Source: a virus. Taken from it: a stretch of DNA of 57,781 nt. Position numbers and translations under genes: made by a program. Shown piece after piece: positions 46,197 through 55,714 of this stretch (positions are counted from its first letter, which is position 1; every line of letters begins with the position of its first letter). The notes beneath the pieces were generated by a model. The model saw nothing but the letters and a program-made list of their open reading frames with translations. It had not been told where the DNA came from and searched no databases. The stretch is from IMG/VR virus record IMGVR_UViG_3300032326_000646, positions 1-57,781 of that record. One strand, 5' to 3'.

Positions 46197-49100
46197 TGTT
46201 TGAAGATAAAGATTTACAAAATTTCTTAGAAACAGCACCTACGATAAAAAATAGGTCTATTATAACTGCTGAATGGAACATGAACATTCCTACAAATATT
46301 AAGCATATAGGAAACTATAGATATAGGCCAACACAAACAGGATCAGTTTACTCTTCTCTGCCCACAAGTTTTGATATCAATGACTCTGGTAATTTTTATA
46401 CTGATGCAACAGACGCAGATATTGTTGTAGATGGTCTATTTGATAATGATGATATTCCAACAACCCTTTTAAGCAAAAAAGAAAAAAATAAAATACTATA
46501 TTCTTTAGAAGATTGTTTTAGTCAGTTTAGGCCTAGATCTGGAATCAACAAGGCTGCATTTTTTGAAAATAGAAAACTCCACCATCCAAACTTATTTATG
46601 GCAGATAGACCTAGATACTATATGCCAGATAAAAATGATAAATTTAAATACTGGACATCATATAGAACTGAGTCTGGAAAAGAGTATGGAATTGCCTCGA
46701 TTGTAAGCGAGTCTCAGTACTCGATAGAAGATGCTGCCCCATTTGTTGTTTATAAAGAAAAAATTCCAACTAATAGAGTTGTAGTTAAAATGCAAACTCA
46801 TACAGGAACAGAAAATTTAGGTCCATTTTCATCTTCAACTGGCTCGTACTCTGATCCATTTTATGGAGAACTAAATCAAAGAACTCCTAATAAATGGAAG
46901 ATACAGTTTCTTAAAGATGGAAATTGGGAAAATGTTATATCTTTTAATTCAGCGTCAAGAAGGAAAGATGGCTCTTTAATAATTAAAAGTGATGGATATG
47001 TAGAAATTGCTTACGGTCTAATCATTCCAGACGAATGGCAAAGAAATTTTATATTTAAAGATACCTACACAAGCACAGCACTGCTTCCTGAGCAATCTAT
47101 TGTTGGGCATGCCTATTTAATTAAAATAAATAGCGATGATATAGGAATTTTTTACATTTGGAATGGAGAATCCTATACTGAGTTGACACCAAAATATGGC
47201 TGGTATGTACAAGATGAAACAGTAGATAGGCTAACAAACTTTGTTACAGATGCAACATCCCCAGATATTTTTCTAAAAAACATAGATAAAAAAATACAAT
47301 TTAGAGAATTTGAATATATTAGTGGAATTAGAATTGTTGTTGATACAATGAATACAAAAGATTCTACGTTTGATCTTATTGAGATTTCACCAAGACTGGT
47401 TCTTGATATTTCTGATAAAACTCTAGATTACTCTATAAATAAAAGCGCCTCAGATTTAGGAATTTCTGGTTTGCCAGTCGGACAACTTATAGCCTCTAAT
47501 GGAAATATAAATATTTTTGATCATGATCAAGCGTTTAATCCTAATAATAAAAATAGTATTGTTTCTAAATATATTTCAAGACATATACAATTTAAGTTTT
47601 ACGAAGTAATTGTCGATGTAAATGGATGGGATTACTATGTTCCAATAAAGACACTTTACTCTGACTCATTTCCAAAACAAGATTTAATGACAAAGCGTGT
47701 TTCTATAAACCTAAGAGATCTCTACTGGTACCTTGAATCAATTACTGCACCAGAAATTTTAATGACTGAAGTATCTGTTAGTTCAGCAGTTTCACTACTT
47801 CTAGACTATATTGGATTTTCAAACTATACATTTAAAAGAGTTCCAAATGAAAAAGAGATAGTTGTTCCTTATTTTTTTGTTGCACCAGAGAGCAGTGTGG
47901 CGCAGGTACTTCAAGATCTAGCAATATCAACACAGACTGCAATGTTCTTTGATGAATACAATAACTTTGTAATGATGAGTAAAAATTATATAATGCCAAC
48001 CATATCAGAAAGACCAACTACTTTTGCTTTAAAAGGAACTAAAGATTTTGTGCAGGATTTAGAGGTAAAAAATAAAACAAGTAATACAAAATTAGCAAAT
48101 ATTATTTCTGTTTCAACTCAAGAAAATTCGGTATATAATGATGGATCAATTAACTATAGTACAAGGTATATACAAAGGTCTATTGGCTCGCTCAGACAGG
48201 CAAGCCTTGTTGATGACGAAAGATATTATACATATAAGCCAGCACTTCTCTGGGAAGTATCTGGTACTCAAAATACAAAATCTATTAATAATGAGGTTGC
48301 AAATCAGTCAGCATATGTGCTAAGCGCAATACCGCTTAACTCAGATTTAACAGCAGATGTTCCAATGGTTAAAAATAATATTCTGATTAATAACACTTTT
48401 AGTTTAGGAGAAGCAGCGTACTGGATTACTAGATATAACGGATACTTTTATTCACAAGGAGAGATCATAAAGTATGATGCCGTTCAATATAATGTGTCTG
48501 GTTTTGGAAATGTTTGGATAACCTCTACAGAAGATTATCAAAACTATTTTTCAAAACTTCCATTTAATGGAAAAATATATCCAACTGGTCTTGTTAGGAT
48601 TTACTCTGAGCCAAAGTATTTTGAAAAAGATGGTGTAGTAAAGTTGCAAAATGGAAATGTGCAAAAGCATGGTCGTGGTCAGTTTGGAACAAGTATTGTT
48701 GCACATAGTGCTGGAATATCAAACTATTGGAAATCAGATGAAAATATAAAAGGCTGCTATATGTCATCAGAGTATTTGTTCCAAAAAGATCTACCCATAC
48801 CCGCAACAACTGTTGGTTCATCTGGAAAATTAACTGACTCTGGAATGTCTTCTGATGCTATTTCAAAAACATCTTCTAGAAGCGGAATCATTAAAAACTT
48901 TATGTCAACATCTTTCTTGGGAGAGGTCAGTACGGCAACAATTAATCAAAAGGGAACTATACAGTCTTCTGCGCTTTCTCTTACTGGTCCAAACTTTACT
49001 GCAAAAGAAAAGCCAAGAAATTTTATCTCGTATGTTCATAAATCTTTAGAAGATAATAAATATAAGCACTTTGGAACAAGAATGAGAATTGTCGGAAAAA

Positions 49101-50485
49101 TAGAAAATAGTTCTGACAGAGGGCAGACATCTAATGGATCTTCAACATACTATGTTGTTAATGGAAGCACACCAGATAAAAATATTAATATCTCTGGAGG
49201 TTCTGGCGGACTTGCCTTTATGATAAACTCATCAACAAATGTTGGATATTATTTTGAGATTGCAGCACTTGGTATAGGAAATCTTTCCAAAGAAGAAAGA
49301 GAAAGCGTAAGCAATGTTTTCTTTTATAAGATAAGGTCTGATAATGGAAAGGCAATACCAGTTAAGTTGTGGGAAGGCCTTGGAGAGATAACTGTAGATG
49401 ATGGTAAATTTACTGGTCAGGCAAGAATCGTGGCTGAAGAAAACCCTACGGTTTACGATCTTGCAGTTGAATACCAAGACATAGGAAAAATAAGAAGATT
49501 CTATTTATACCTAAATGGTAAAATAATTAAGACAGTTGATGATACAGATCCTCTACCAGTTTACTCTGGAATTGCACTATTCTCAAGAGGATCTTCAAGA
49601 ATAATGTTTGAGAATGTCTATGCTCTTTGCAATAACTATTCCCAAAATACAACATTTTCTCTAGGTGCTCCAGTTAACTCAGCATTTGGAGATTCAGATG
49701 TTGATGCAAATGAATCTTTTAGAAAGTATGCCCTAAGTGGTCTAATCCAAAACACATACTTGTCTGGAATTGGAACATCAGAAGCACCTAAGTATAATAT
49801 ATTCTTTGAAGAGTTTGGGTCAATAATGAGAGAAGCAGCGACATTTAATTTTAAGTATGATAAGGCGTTTCCAGCATTGACTGCAAAAATATCACCAACA
49901 TTTAATAAGATTAAGGGATATGTTGTTTCAGGTTTTAGGGCTGGATCTTACGGGGCAGAGTTTATTATCTTTAACGCAACTGATACAGCAATTAGTTTAG
50001 ATGAAACAACAGGAAACTATTTAAGAGTTCAGGGAGTAACTTTTACTCAGCAATCAGATAATAGATTGACAGTCGATGATTATTTTAGCAAAAATAGTTT
50101 AACATCAAATCCAGAATTTGTTGCAGAAAAATTAATTTCAAACCCCTACAAATTTAAACAAGACTATCAAGATATAAAATTAAGTAGGATGACTTATGGG
50201 AAAAAAGATTTTTCTTTAAATGCTCCATATATCCAATCTTATGATGAAGCAAATAGTTTAATGAAATGGCTTGTTGAAAAAATAACAAAACCAAGAAAGT
50301 CTGTTGGCGTACAGATATTTGCAATTCCAACATTGCAGTTAGGGGATATTGTTACTTTAGACTACGAGGAAAATGGAATAAATCTGGCCTCATCTCCATC
50401 AAGCAGATTCGTTGTGTATAATATAGACTATTCAAAGAGTTCAGATGGTCCAACAATGACGGTATTTTTAAGTGAGGTAGTTTAA
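46196..50485 (+). CDS. Tail hub / tip protein with lectin-like insertion, 1429 aa
   Basis: The start at 46196 overlaps the previous stop (TAATG); the ATG at 46163 is internal to that gene. Residues about 420-600 resemble a gp27-type hub: MTKRVSINLRDLYWYLESI, SSAVSLLLDYIGFSNYTFK, SVAQVLQDLAISTQTAMFFD. Residues about 930-1180 form a LamG-like sandwich (NKYKHFGTRMRIVGKIENSS, GGLAFMINSSTNVGYYFEIA, FYLYLNGKIIKTVDDTD). The last 60 residues (LQLGDIVTLDYEENG, TMTVFLSEVV) return to the hub fold. It would form the tail tip and carry a glycan-binding domain. Confidence 0.7.
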   Translation: MFEDKDLQNFLETAPTIKNRSIITAEWNMNIPTNIKHIGNYRYRPTQTGSVYSSLPTSFDINDSGNFYTDATDADIVVDGLFDNDDIPTTLLSKKEKNKILYSLEDCFSQFRPRSGINKAAFFENRKLHHPNLFMADRPRYYMPDKNDKFKYWTSYRTESGKEYGIASIVSESQYSIEDAAPFVVYKEKIPTNRVVVKMQTHTGTENLGPFSSSTGSYSDPFYGELNQRTPNKWKIQFLKDGNWENVISFNSASRRKDGSLIIKSDGYVEIAYGLIIPDEWQRNFIFKDTYTSTALLPEQSIVGHAYLIKINSDDIGIFYIWNGESYTELTPKYGWYVQDETVDRLTNFVTDATSPDIFLKNIDKKIQFREFEYISGIRIVVDTMNTKDSTFDLIEISPRLVLDISDKTLDYSINKSASDLGISGLPVGQLIASNGNINIFDHDQAFNPNNKNSIVSKYISRHIQFKFYEVIVDVNGWDYYVPIKTLYSDSFPKQDLMTKRVSINLRDLYWYLESITAPEILMTEVSVSSAVSLLLDYIGFSNYTFKRVPNEKEIVVPYFFVAPESSVAQVLQDLAISTQTAMFFDEYNNFVMMSKNYIMPTISERPTTFALKGTKDFVQDLEVKNKTSNTKLANIISVSTQENSVYNDGSINYSTRYIQRSIGSLRQASLVDDERYYTYKPALLWEVSGTQNTKSINNEVANQSAYVLSAIPLNSDLTADVPMVKNNILINNTFSLGEAAYWITRYNGYFYSQGEIIKYDAVQYNVSGFGNVWITSTEDYQNYFSKLPFNGKIYPTGLVRIYSEPKYFEKDGVVKLQNGNVQKHGRGQFGTSIVAHSAGISNYWKSDENIKGCYMSSEYLFQKDLPIPATTVGSSGKLTDSGMSSDAISKTSSRSGIIKNFMSTSFLGEVSTATINQKGTIQSSALSLTGPNFTAKEKPRNFISYVHKSLEDNKYKHFGTRMRIVGKIENSSDRGQTSNGSSTYYVVNGSTPDKNINISGGSGGLAFMINSSTNVGYYFEIAALGIGNLSKEERESVSNVFFYKIRSDNGKAIPVKLWEGLGEITVDDGKFTGQARIVAEENPTVYDLAVEYQDIGKIRRFYLYLNGKIIKTVDDTDPLPVYSGIALFSRGSSRIMFENVYALCNNYSQNTTFSLGAPVNSAFGDSDVDANESFRKYALSGLIQNTYLSGIGTSEAPKYNIFFEEFGSIMREAATFNFKYDKAFPALTAKISPTFNKIKGYVVSGFRAGSYGAEFIIFNATDTAISLDETTGNYLRVQGVTFTQQSDNRLTVDDYFSKNSLTSNPEFVAEKLISNPYKFKQDYQDIKLSRMTYGKKDFSLNAPYIQSYDEANSLMKWLVEKITKPRKSVGVQIFAIPTLQLGDIVTLDYEENGINLASSPSSRFVVYNIDYSKSSDGPTMTVFLSEVV

Positions 50486-51030
50486 TGACAACAGGGGCAA
50501 CTCCAAATCTTCCAGATCCACAAATAATAATTGATAATCGGTCAGTAAAAATTGCTACTCCTGATTTAATTATAAGAGATGAAGAAGAAATGTCTATTGA
50601 TATAATGACAGATCTAATATTTGAAGACATTGGTGGGCAAGAACTTGCAACAATTTCTAGACATGATCTAGTCAACGGTCAAAAAATATTGTATAGTCCA
50701 ATAAAAAACTTAACTGATCTTTACTTACAATATAATCCTAATAATATTTTAAGACTTTATTCATCAGATTCATACTTTAAATCTCTTTCTCTTTCTATTC
50801 TCGATCATTTGCCCGAATGCGGTAATGGATACGATCTGATTGAAAAAGAAGGGGAACCAGACAAAACTAAATGGACTAAGGTTCCAAACTGTAAGTCAGT
50901 ATACATAGACCCAATAACAGGAGACTTAGTGATTAATTTAATTAATGTAAAAGATGGCGAGCAAGCAGAAGTTCAAATATTGACCAGTGGTAAAACGTTT
51001 AATGATACAATATATAGTGGAGGAAACTAA
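50485..51030 (+). CDS. Tail tip-associated protein, 181 aa, unrecognised
   Basis: TAATG overlap on both sides. Acidic, beta-rich N-terminus (IIIDNRSVKIATPDLIIRDE) and a C-terminal strand region (SVYIDPITGDLVINLINVKD). Co-translated with the hub and the fibre base, so probably a baseplate component. Confidence 0.55.
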   Translation: MTTGATPNLPDPQIIIDNRSVKIATPDLIIRDEEEMSIDIMTDLIFEDIGGQELATISRHDLVNGQKILYSPIKNLTDLYLQYNPNNILRLYSSDSYFKSLSLSILDHLPECGNGYDLIEKEGEPDKTKWTKVPNCKSVYIDPITGDLVINLINVKDGEQAEVQILTSGKTFNDTIYSGGN

Positions 51031-52397
51031 TGATAACTAATACAGGCAAAAACATCTTAGCCAAATATCTTGTTGGACAAACGCCGTCGTATGCATCTCA
51101 CATAGCCGTTGGATGTGGTCCAAAGCCAATTATTTCAGATGGGGTACTTGGGGACTACTCAAACAAAACTTCTCTTGATTTTGAAATGTTTCGTGTTCCC
51201 ATAATTTCTCGTGGATTTGTAGATGAAGGCGGAGTATCCAAGGTTGTATTAACAGCAGAACTTCCAACAGAAGAAAGGTATGAGATTACAGAAGTTGGTA
51301 TATTTTCTGCAGCATCTAACCCTGCTGCTGGATCATTTGATAGCAAAAATATTTATTCTTTTTCTGAGTTAGAATCTTGGAAATATTCTTCCCAAGGAAC
51401 ACAAATACCTTCAATCTATGAGCCACTAGATGATCGTGTTGTTAAAATAGTTAATGCAACAATTTCTTCTCGAACCCCTTCAGGATCTACTTTAACATAT
51501 ACTACCGATGCAGAGCATGGACTAACGATGGGAACAAGAATATCCATATCTGGAATTAGTCCAACAGTATTTAATTTATCAGATGTGACTATTGAGACTG
51601 TGCCAACAGCAACTTCTTTCACAGTTGTTTCTTCTACTAGTTTAACAGGAACATTTGTTTCTTCTGGTTATTTAATTAATGATGTTGATACAAATATAAT
51701 TAATCAGGTTTATCCAGTATTTCAAACAAATGCAGATAATAAAATATTTACAAACTCAAATAGAGTTAACAGATATGAAAGATGCAGATTCTTAAATAAT
51801 ATTTTTGCAATATCTGGAAACAATGCAAACATATCAATAAACCAAAATGGAAATTTAACAGCCGAATCAGGATCCAACTTTATACAATTAACAAATACCT
51901 CTGTTGACTTTAGCAAAAACTCTCCAACAGATGAATTAAGACTTGCATTTTCTGTTGTTAACAAAGTTGGATCAGCAGTTACACTTCCAAAGTCAGTAAG
52001 AATCATAGTTGAATTTTCATCTACGGGTAGTTTTAAAACTGGCAAATGGGCAATCTTTGAAGCAGTTGTTGATGACACCAATAATAATTTTGCAACTAAT
52101 AGATATTTTGTTGTTTCAAAACAACTTCAGCAACTACAAAAAAGTGCTGAATTTTCTTGGGCAGAAGTAAACAGTGCAAGAATTTATGTTTCTGTCATAA
52201 AGGATGGTAGCACAACTCCAACTTCAGATTTTTATGTTTGCCTAGATGGACTTAGACTTGAAAATGTTACATCTAATAATTCTTTGTATGGACTAACAGG
52301 ATATTCAGTTGTAAAAACTTTAGAAGCAAAAACAATCATTAAATCAGCAAACACAACAAACTATATTGAGTTTAGATTTGGCTTGGATGTGGTATAG
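51030..52397 (+). CDS. Distal tail fibre / fibre-base protein, 455 aa
   Basis: MITNTGKNILAKYLVGQTPS with YASHIAVGCGPKP is the start typical of tail-collar or fibre-base proteins whose first strand-helix inserts in the baseplate. ELPTEERYEITEVGIFSAAS continues that domain. The middle has TTDAEHGLTMGTRISISGIS and a C-terminal jelly roll (RLAFSVVNKVGSAVTLPKSV, FYVCLDGLRLENV). Overlaps the next GTG by TAGTG. Confidence 0.7.
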   Translation: MITNTGKNILAKYLVGQTPSYASHIAVGCGPKPIISDGVLGDYSNKTSLDFEMFRVPIISRGFVDEGGVSKVVLTAELPTEERYEITEVGIFSAASNPAAGSFDSKNIYSFSELESWKYSSQGTQIPSIYEPLDDRVVKIVNATISSRTPSGSTLTYTTDAEHGLTMGTRISISGISPTVFNLSDVTIETVPTATSFTVVSSTSLTGTFVSSGYLINDVDTNIINQVYPVFQTNADNKIFTNSNRVNRYERCRFLNNIFAISGNNANISINQNGNLTAESGSNFIQLTNTSVDFSKNSPTDELRLAFSVVNKVGSAVTLPKSVRIIVEFSSTGSFKTGKWAIFEAVVDDTNNNFATNRYFVVSKQLQQLQKSAEFSWAEVNSARIYVSVIKDGSTTPTSDFYVCLDGLRLENVTSNNSLYGLTGYSVVKTLEAKTIIKSANTTNYIEFRFGLDVV

Positions 52398-52828
52398 TGG
52401 CAGATCCAGGAATAAAAAACATTATTATAAAAAAAGAATTTTTAGGAAAGGTTACATCAGAAAACAATAGAGCAGTAAGATTTAGACTTGTTTCTGAGGA
52501 TAAAAATAGAAAATCTGCTTGGTCTCAAATATTCTTAGTTAATTCTGAAGCAGTTAAAGTACTATCAGGTGATTTAAATATTGTTGGAAATACAATAATC
52601 GTTAATTGGTCTAAAGGATCAACCACCTCTACCCAAGAGATGTATGATATTTTTGTTTCGTTTGATGGCGGAGAATACTCAAATGTTGGTGTTTCTATTG
52701 GAACAAGTTATTCATTTTTAAAAACTGGCACTTCATCAGTTAGAGTCTTGGTGCAGGTAGCATCCATCAATCCATCAATAAAGCCTGCTCTTAAGGTTTA
52801 TGATTCTGGAGTTAGGTCTCTGGTATAA
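52397..52828 (+). CDS. Small tail-associated protein with Fn3-like fold, 143 aa
   Basis: GTG start in the TAGTG overlap. NRAVRFRLVSEDKNRKSAWS, IVNWSKGSTTSTQEMYDIFV and VGVSIGTSYSFLKTGTSSVR look like strands of a single fibronectin type III-like domain. The TAA is within the next -10 box. Confidence 0.55.
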   Translation: MADPGIKNIIIKKEFLGKVTSENNRAVRFRLVSEDKNRKSAWSQIFLVNSEAVKVLSGDLNIVGNTIIVNWSKGSTTSTQEMYDIFVSFDGGEYSNVGVSIGTSYSFLKTGTSSVRVLVQVASINPSIKPALKVYDSGVRSLV

Positions 52829-52829
52829 T
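52821..52829 (+). promoter_or_regulatory. Extended -10 box containing a stop codon
   Basis: TGGTATAAT, six bases before the ATG at 52836. Leaderless type. Confidence 0.6.
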
Positions 52830-52835
52830 TATAGT

Positions 52836-53279
52836 ATGGCTATTTTACCTGTACCAGAAAGAGGACAACCTTTAGATGTAACATACATTTATCAGATTGT
52901 TAAGGCTGTTAATGATTTATCTACCCAGATATCTCCATCAAACTATAAGTATGTCACTGTAGACACACCAACATCGGGAAAGCAAAGTGTAAAGGCCTCA
53001 GAAGCCCGTATAATCGGTGGATATGTTCAGGTTACAACAAGTACAACACAAACAGCAGGATCATCTAAGCCATTCTCTTATGCTTTTGGAACAGACTTTA
53101 AGTTTGCACCAGTAGTTACGGCAACCCCTATAAATATTGGAAGTACAGACGCTGGAAAAGATGTCACAGTAACAATTAATAGCATATCAACTTCAAGAAT
53201 AGAAGGAACAGTTAAATTTAATACTGGTGGAGACACAAGTATTGGCATTAACCTTATTATAGTTGGAATACCTAACTAA
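52836..53279 (+). CDS. Small tail or fibre-tip protein, 147 aa
   Basis: Start set by the -10 box; an ATG at 52800 lies in the previous gene. PERGQPLDVTYIYQIVKAVN is followed by a helix-turn, then a C-terminal beta domain (YAFGTDFKFAPVVTATPINI, VTVTINSISTSRIEGTVKF) of the type seen at the ends of fibres. The TAA overlaps the next ATG. Confidence 0.6.
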   Translation: MAILPVPERGQPLDVTYIYQIVKAVNDLSTQISPSNYKYVTVDTPTSGKQSVKASEARIIGGYVQVTTSTTQTAGSSKPFSYAFGTDFKFAPVVTATPINIGSTDAGKDVTVTINSISTSRIEGTVKFNTGGDTSIGINLIIVGIPN

Positions 53280-53470
53280 TGTTATCATGCAAAAAATGCA
53301 AAGGTAGAATGTTTATAGATAGACAATATACTGAGATTAACCACTTAGAAGTATATTGCATGAGTTGTGGAATTAGAGTATTTTTTCATCCACCTAGTCA
53401 CACTTTGGAGGGACAATGGTTACTAAAAAGGGAACTATTGAGAGCGAAAAATACAATGAGTCACCTGTAA
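53279..53470 (+). CDS. Zinc-ribbon protein, 63 aa
   Basis: TAATG overlap. Two CxxC pairs (C4-C7 and C27-C30: SCKKCKG and YCMSCGIR) 19 residues apart form a zinc ribbon. A helix with basic residues follows. The C-terminal 18 codons overlap the next gene in another frame. Probably a nucleic-acid or protein-binding regulator at the boundary of structural and replication genes. Confidence 0.65.
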   Translation: MLSCKKCKGRMFIDRQYTEINHLEVYCMSCGIRVFFHPPSHTLEGQWLLKRELLRAKNTMSHL

Positions 53471-53958
53471 TACCAGGAAATAAAAAAGTTTGGTTTCTTA
53501 ACGGAGACCTTGTTAGGATACATCATTATAATCATTCTAACGGAATAATGTCTGTTTATAATATTACAAAAGATCAAATTGAAAGTTGTTTTATTAGTGA
53601 TTTTAAAAGTAAAAGAGAAAGAGCATACACAGTTGGTCAGACTGCTGATCTAGTTAATCGTCATAAAAAATACATGCCATCATTAATGAAACGAGGAGTC
53701 ATTCCATTTCCAACAGGATCTCAAAAAGGTGGTGCTAGAGGATTTCAAGTTAGATCTTATTACTCTGAATCGCAGGTAAAGGAGATTCGTGATATACTTG
53801 CTTCATACCATATTGGTAGACCAAGAAAAGACAAGTTAATAACAAATGATATTACGCCCAGCAAACAAGAGTTGACACGTAGAATGGGCGATGGTATACT
53901 TACTTATAGGAAAACAGAAGATGGTCGGTTTGTTCCAATCTGGAATGAATCTATTTAG
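53416..53958 (+). CDS. DNA-binding protein with MerR-like helix-turn-helix, 180 aa
   Basis: GGAGGG about three bases before the ATG. A domain of about 60 residues (AYTVGQTADLVNRHKKYMPS, MKRGVIPFPTGSQKGGARGF, YYSESQVKEIRDILASYHIG) matches the recognition helix, wing and linker helix of MerR-type winged helices. The N-terminal 60 residues may be a separate beta domain. A regulator of early replication genes or of the late switch is plausible. The start lies inside the zinc-ribbon gene. Confidence 0.65.
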   Translation: MVTKKGTIESEKYNESPVIPGNKKVWFLNGDLVRIHHYNHSNGIMSVYNITKDQIESCFISDFKSKRERAYTVGQTADLVNRHKKYMPSLMKRGVIPFPTGSQKGGARGFQVRSYYSESQVKEIRDILASYHIGRPRKDKLITNDITPSKQELTRRMGDGILTYRKTEDGRFVPIWNESI

Positions 53959-53971
53959 CGAAGGGTATAAA

Positions 53972-54181
53972 ATGGAAAACGAACCAACAAAGGTATCTGT
54001 AACACTTGGATACACACTTAACCTAGGAAATTTTCAATCACTAAGGCTTGATCTTGGGGTTGTTGACAGTTCACGCAATGGAGAGACAGTAGATCAGTCT
54101 TTTGAGCGTGTGTATAAATTTGTTGAAGATAAACTTACGGCAAAGATTCTTGAAGCCCAAAACGAGGCTGAAGAGAAGTAA
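53972..54181 (+). CDS. Small hypothetical protein, 69 aa
   Basis: ATG 53972 follows GAAGGG; longer in-frame starts lie inside the preceding gene. VSVTLGYTLNLGNFQSLRLD and SFERVYKFVEDKLTAKILEA suggest a strand pair and a helix. The layout, one sheet edge plus a helix, is common in small phage replication accessory proteins. TAATG overlap with the next gene. Confidence 0.6.
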   Translation: MENEPTKVSVTLGYTLNLGNFQSLRLDLGVVDSSRNGETVDQSFERVYKFVEDKLTAKILEAQNEAEEK

Positions 54182-54489
54182 TGGCTGAACGCAAAGACCG
54201 CATGGCTTTGCTTTCAAGATACAGCAAGTATCATACCGAAAGGTACGAATCAAAGCCATCCCTAAACCTTAATGTAGAGCAATGGGCTTCAGATGCTCTT
54301 GTTGAATCATATACGTTACCAGGATGCTACGATATACTTGAATATTACTTTTTAGTTGCAGAGAATCCGTCTTGGAACTATTTTGCATACAACGCAGAAA
54401 AAATATTGCAGGCACAAAAAGATAAAATTAAAGATACAGAAGAGAGAGCAGAGCGTAGACGAATGGCAAAGGAGTGGCTAAGTGAATAA
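54181..54489 (+). CDS. Small helical protein upstream of the helicase, 102 aa
   Basis: TAATG overlap with the preceding gene and an 8-bp overlap with the helicase gene. Helical, with NVEQWASDALVESYTLPGCY and a charged C-terminal helix (QAQKDKIKDTEERAERRRMA). Its place before a DnaB-type gene suits a helicase loader or adaptor, but no motif confirms that. Confidence 0.55.
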   Translation: MAERKDRMALLSRYSKYHTERYESKPSLNLNVEQWASDALVESYTLPGCYDILEYYFLVAENPSWNYFAYNAEKILQAQKDKIKDTEERAERRRMAKEWLSE

Positions 54490-55702
54490 TACAGAGGCAA
54501 AACTACTTACGGCTGTTTTAAAAGATAAGCAAATTCATGTTCTTCTTCAGGCTAATGTTGATAATCTTTTAAGAACTCATGGAGACATCTGGAACTTTGT
54601 TCGACTATACTTTGAAAATAACTCAGTTCTTCCACCAGCAGAATTGGTTACCGAAAAGTTTAGAGACTTTGAACCAGTTAATGGTGTGGGTGCAACAAAA
54701 CACCACCTTGAAGAACTTCAGGGTGAATATTTAACGGATAGTCTAAAAGATATAATTAGATCTGCAGCATCTGAGATTCAAAATAATAATGGAACTGTTG
54801 CACTTAATGAACTAATCACAAAAACTTCAGAACTGAAAAAGAATACTGCTGCAATTCGTGATATTGATGTTACAGACCTTGAGTCTGCTATCGCCTATTT
54901 TGAGAATGTTAAAAAGCAGCAAGCACTTGGCCTATCTGGGATTAAGACAGGTCTTCCAGGATTTGATAACTATCTACCTTCTGGAATTATGCCAGGACAA
55001 CTTGGGGTGTTTCTTGCTTATCCAGGTATTGGAAAGTCTTGGCTTGCACTTTACTTTGCTGTTCAAGCATGGAAGCAGGGAAAGTCTCCTATGATTATCT
55101 CACTTGAAATGTCTGAGACAGAAGTTCGCAACCGTGTATTTACAATTATGGGTGAGGGTCGTTGGTCACACAGAAAAATTAGCAATGGAGAGATTGAGAT
55201 TGACATGCTAAAGGATTGGCATGCAAAAAATCTTGCAGGCAAGCCAGAATTTCACATCATTTCAAATGATAGCGGTGGAGAAATTAATCCATCAGTACTT
55301 CGTGGAAAGATCGATCAGTATAAGCCAGACTTTGTAATCGTTGACTACCTTCAGTTAATGGCTCCTAATCAGAAGTCAGATAACGAAACGGTACGAATGA
55401 AGAACCTTTCACGAGAACTTAAACTAATGGCTATTGGCGAAGAGGTTCCAATTATTGCTATCTCATCTGCTACACCAGATGATGTTAATGACCTCTCTAC
55501 AGTCCCTACACTGGGTCAAACAGCGTGGTCTAGACAGATTGCTTACGATGCTGACTGGGTGCTTGCATTAGGCCGTGGTACAAATAGTGACATTATTGAG
55601 TGTGCATTTAGAAAAAACCGTAATGGGTTTATGGGAGATTTCTTGGTTCAGTGTGACTTTGACAAGGGATATTACAGATATAAAGACTTTGAAGATAAGT
55701 AG
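54482..55702 (+). CDS. Replicative DNA helicase, DnaB family, 406 aa
   Basis: GTG start overlapping the preceding gene. The C-terminal RecA-like domain has Walker A AYPGIGKSW (K185, S186), IISLEMSETEVRNRV (motif H1a), Walker B FVIVDYLQLM (D288), and SRELKLMAIGEEVPIIAISS. The N-terminal 150 residues are shorter than in cellular DnaB. It unwinds DNA ahead of the polymerase as a hexamer, working with the primase and polymerase encoded just downstream. Confidence 0.9.
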   Translation: MNNTEAKLLTAVLKDKQIHVLLQANVDNLLRTHGDIWNFVRLYFENNSVLPPAELVTEKFRDFEPVNGVGATKHHLEELQGEYLTDSLKDIIRSAASEIQNNNGTVALNELITKTSELKKNTAAIRDIDVTDLESAIAYFENVKKQQALGLSGIKTGLPGFDNYLPSGIMPGQLGVFLAYPGIGKSWLALYFAVQAWKQGKSPMIISLEMSETEVRNRVFTIMGEGRWSHRKISNGEIEIDMLKDWHAKNLAGKPEFHIISNDSGGEINPSVLRGKIDQYKPDFVIVDYLQLMAPNQKSDNETVRMKNLSRELKLMAIGEEVPIIAISSATPDDVNDLSTVPTLGQTAWSRQIAYDADWVLALGRGTNSDIIECAFRKNRNGFMGDFLVQCDFDKGYYRYKDFEDK

Positions 55703-55703
55703 T

Positions 55704-55709
55704 TATAAT
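55704..55709 (+). promoter_or_regulatory. -10 box
   Basis: TATAAT, five bases before the ATG at 55715. Leaderless type. Confidence 0.5.
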
Positions 55710-55714
55710 ATGGT

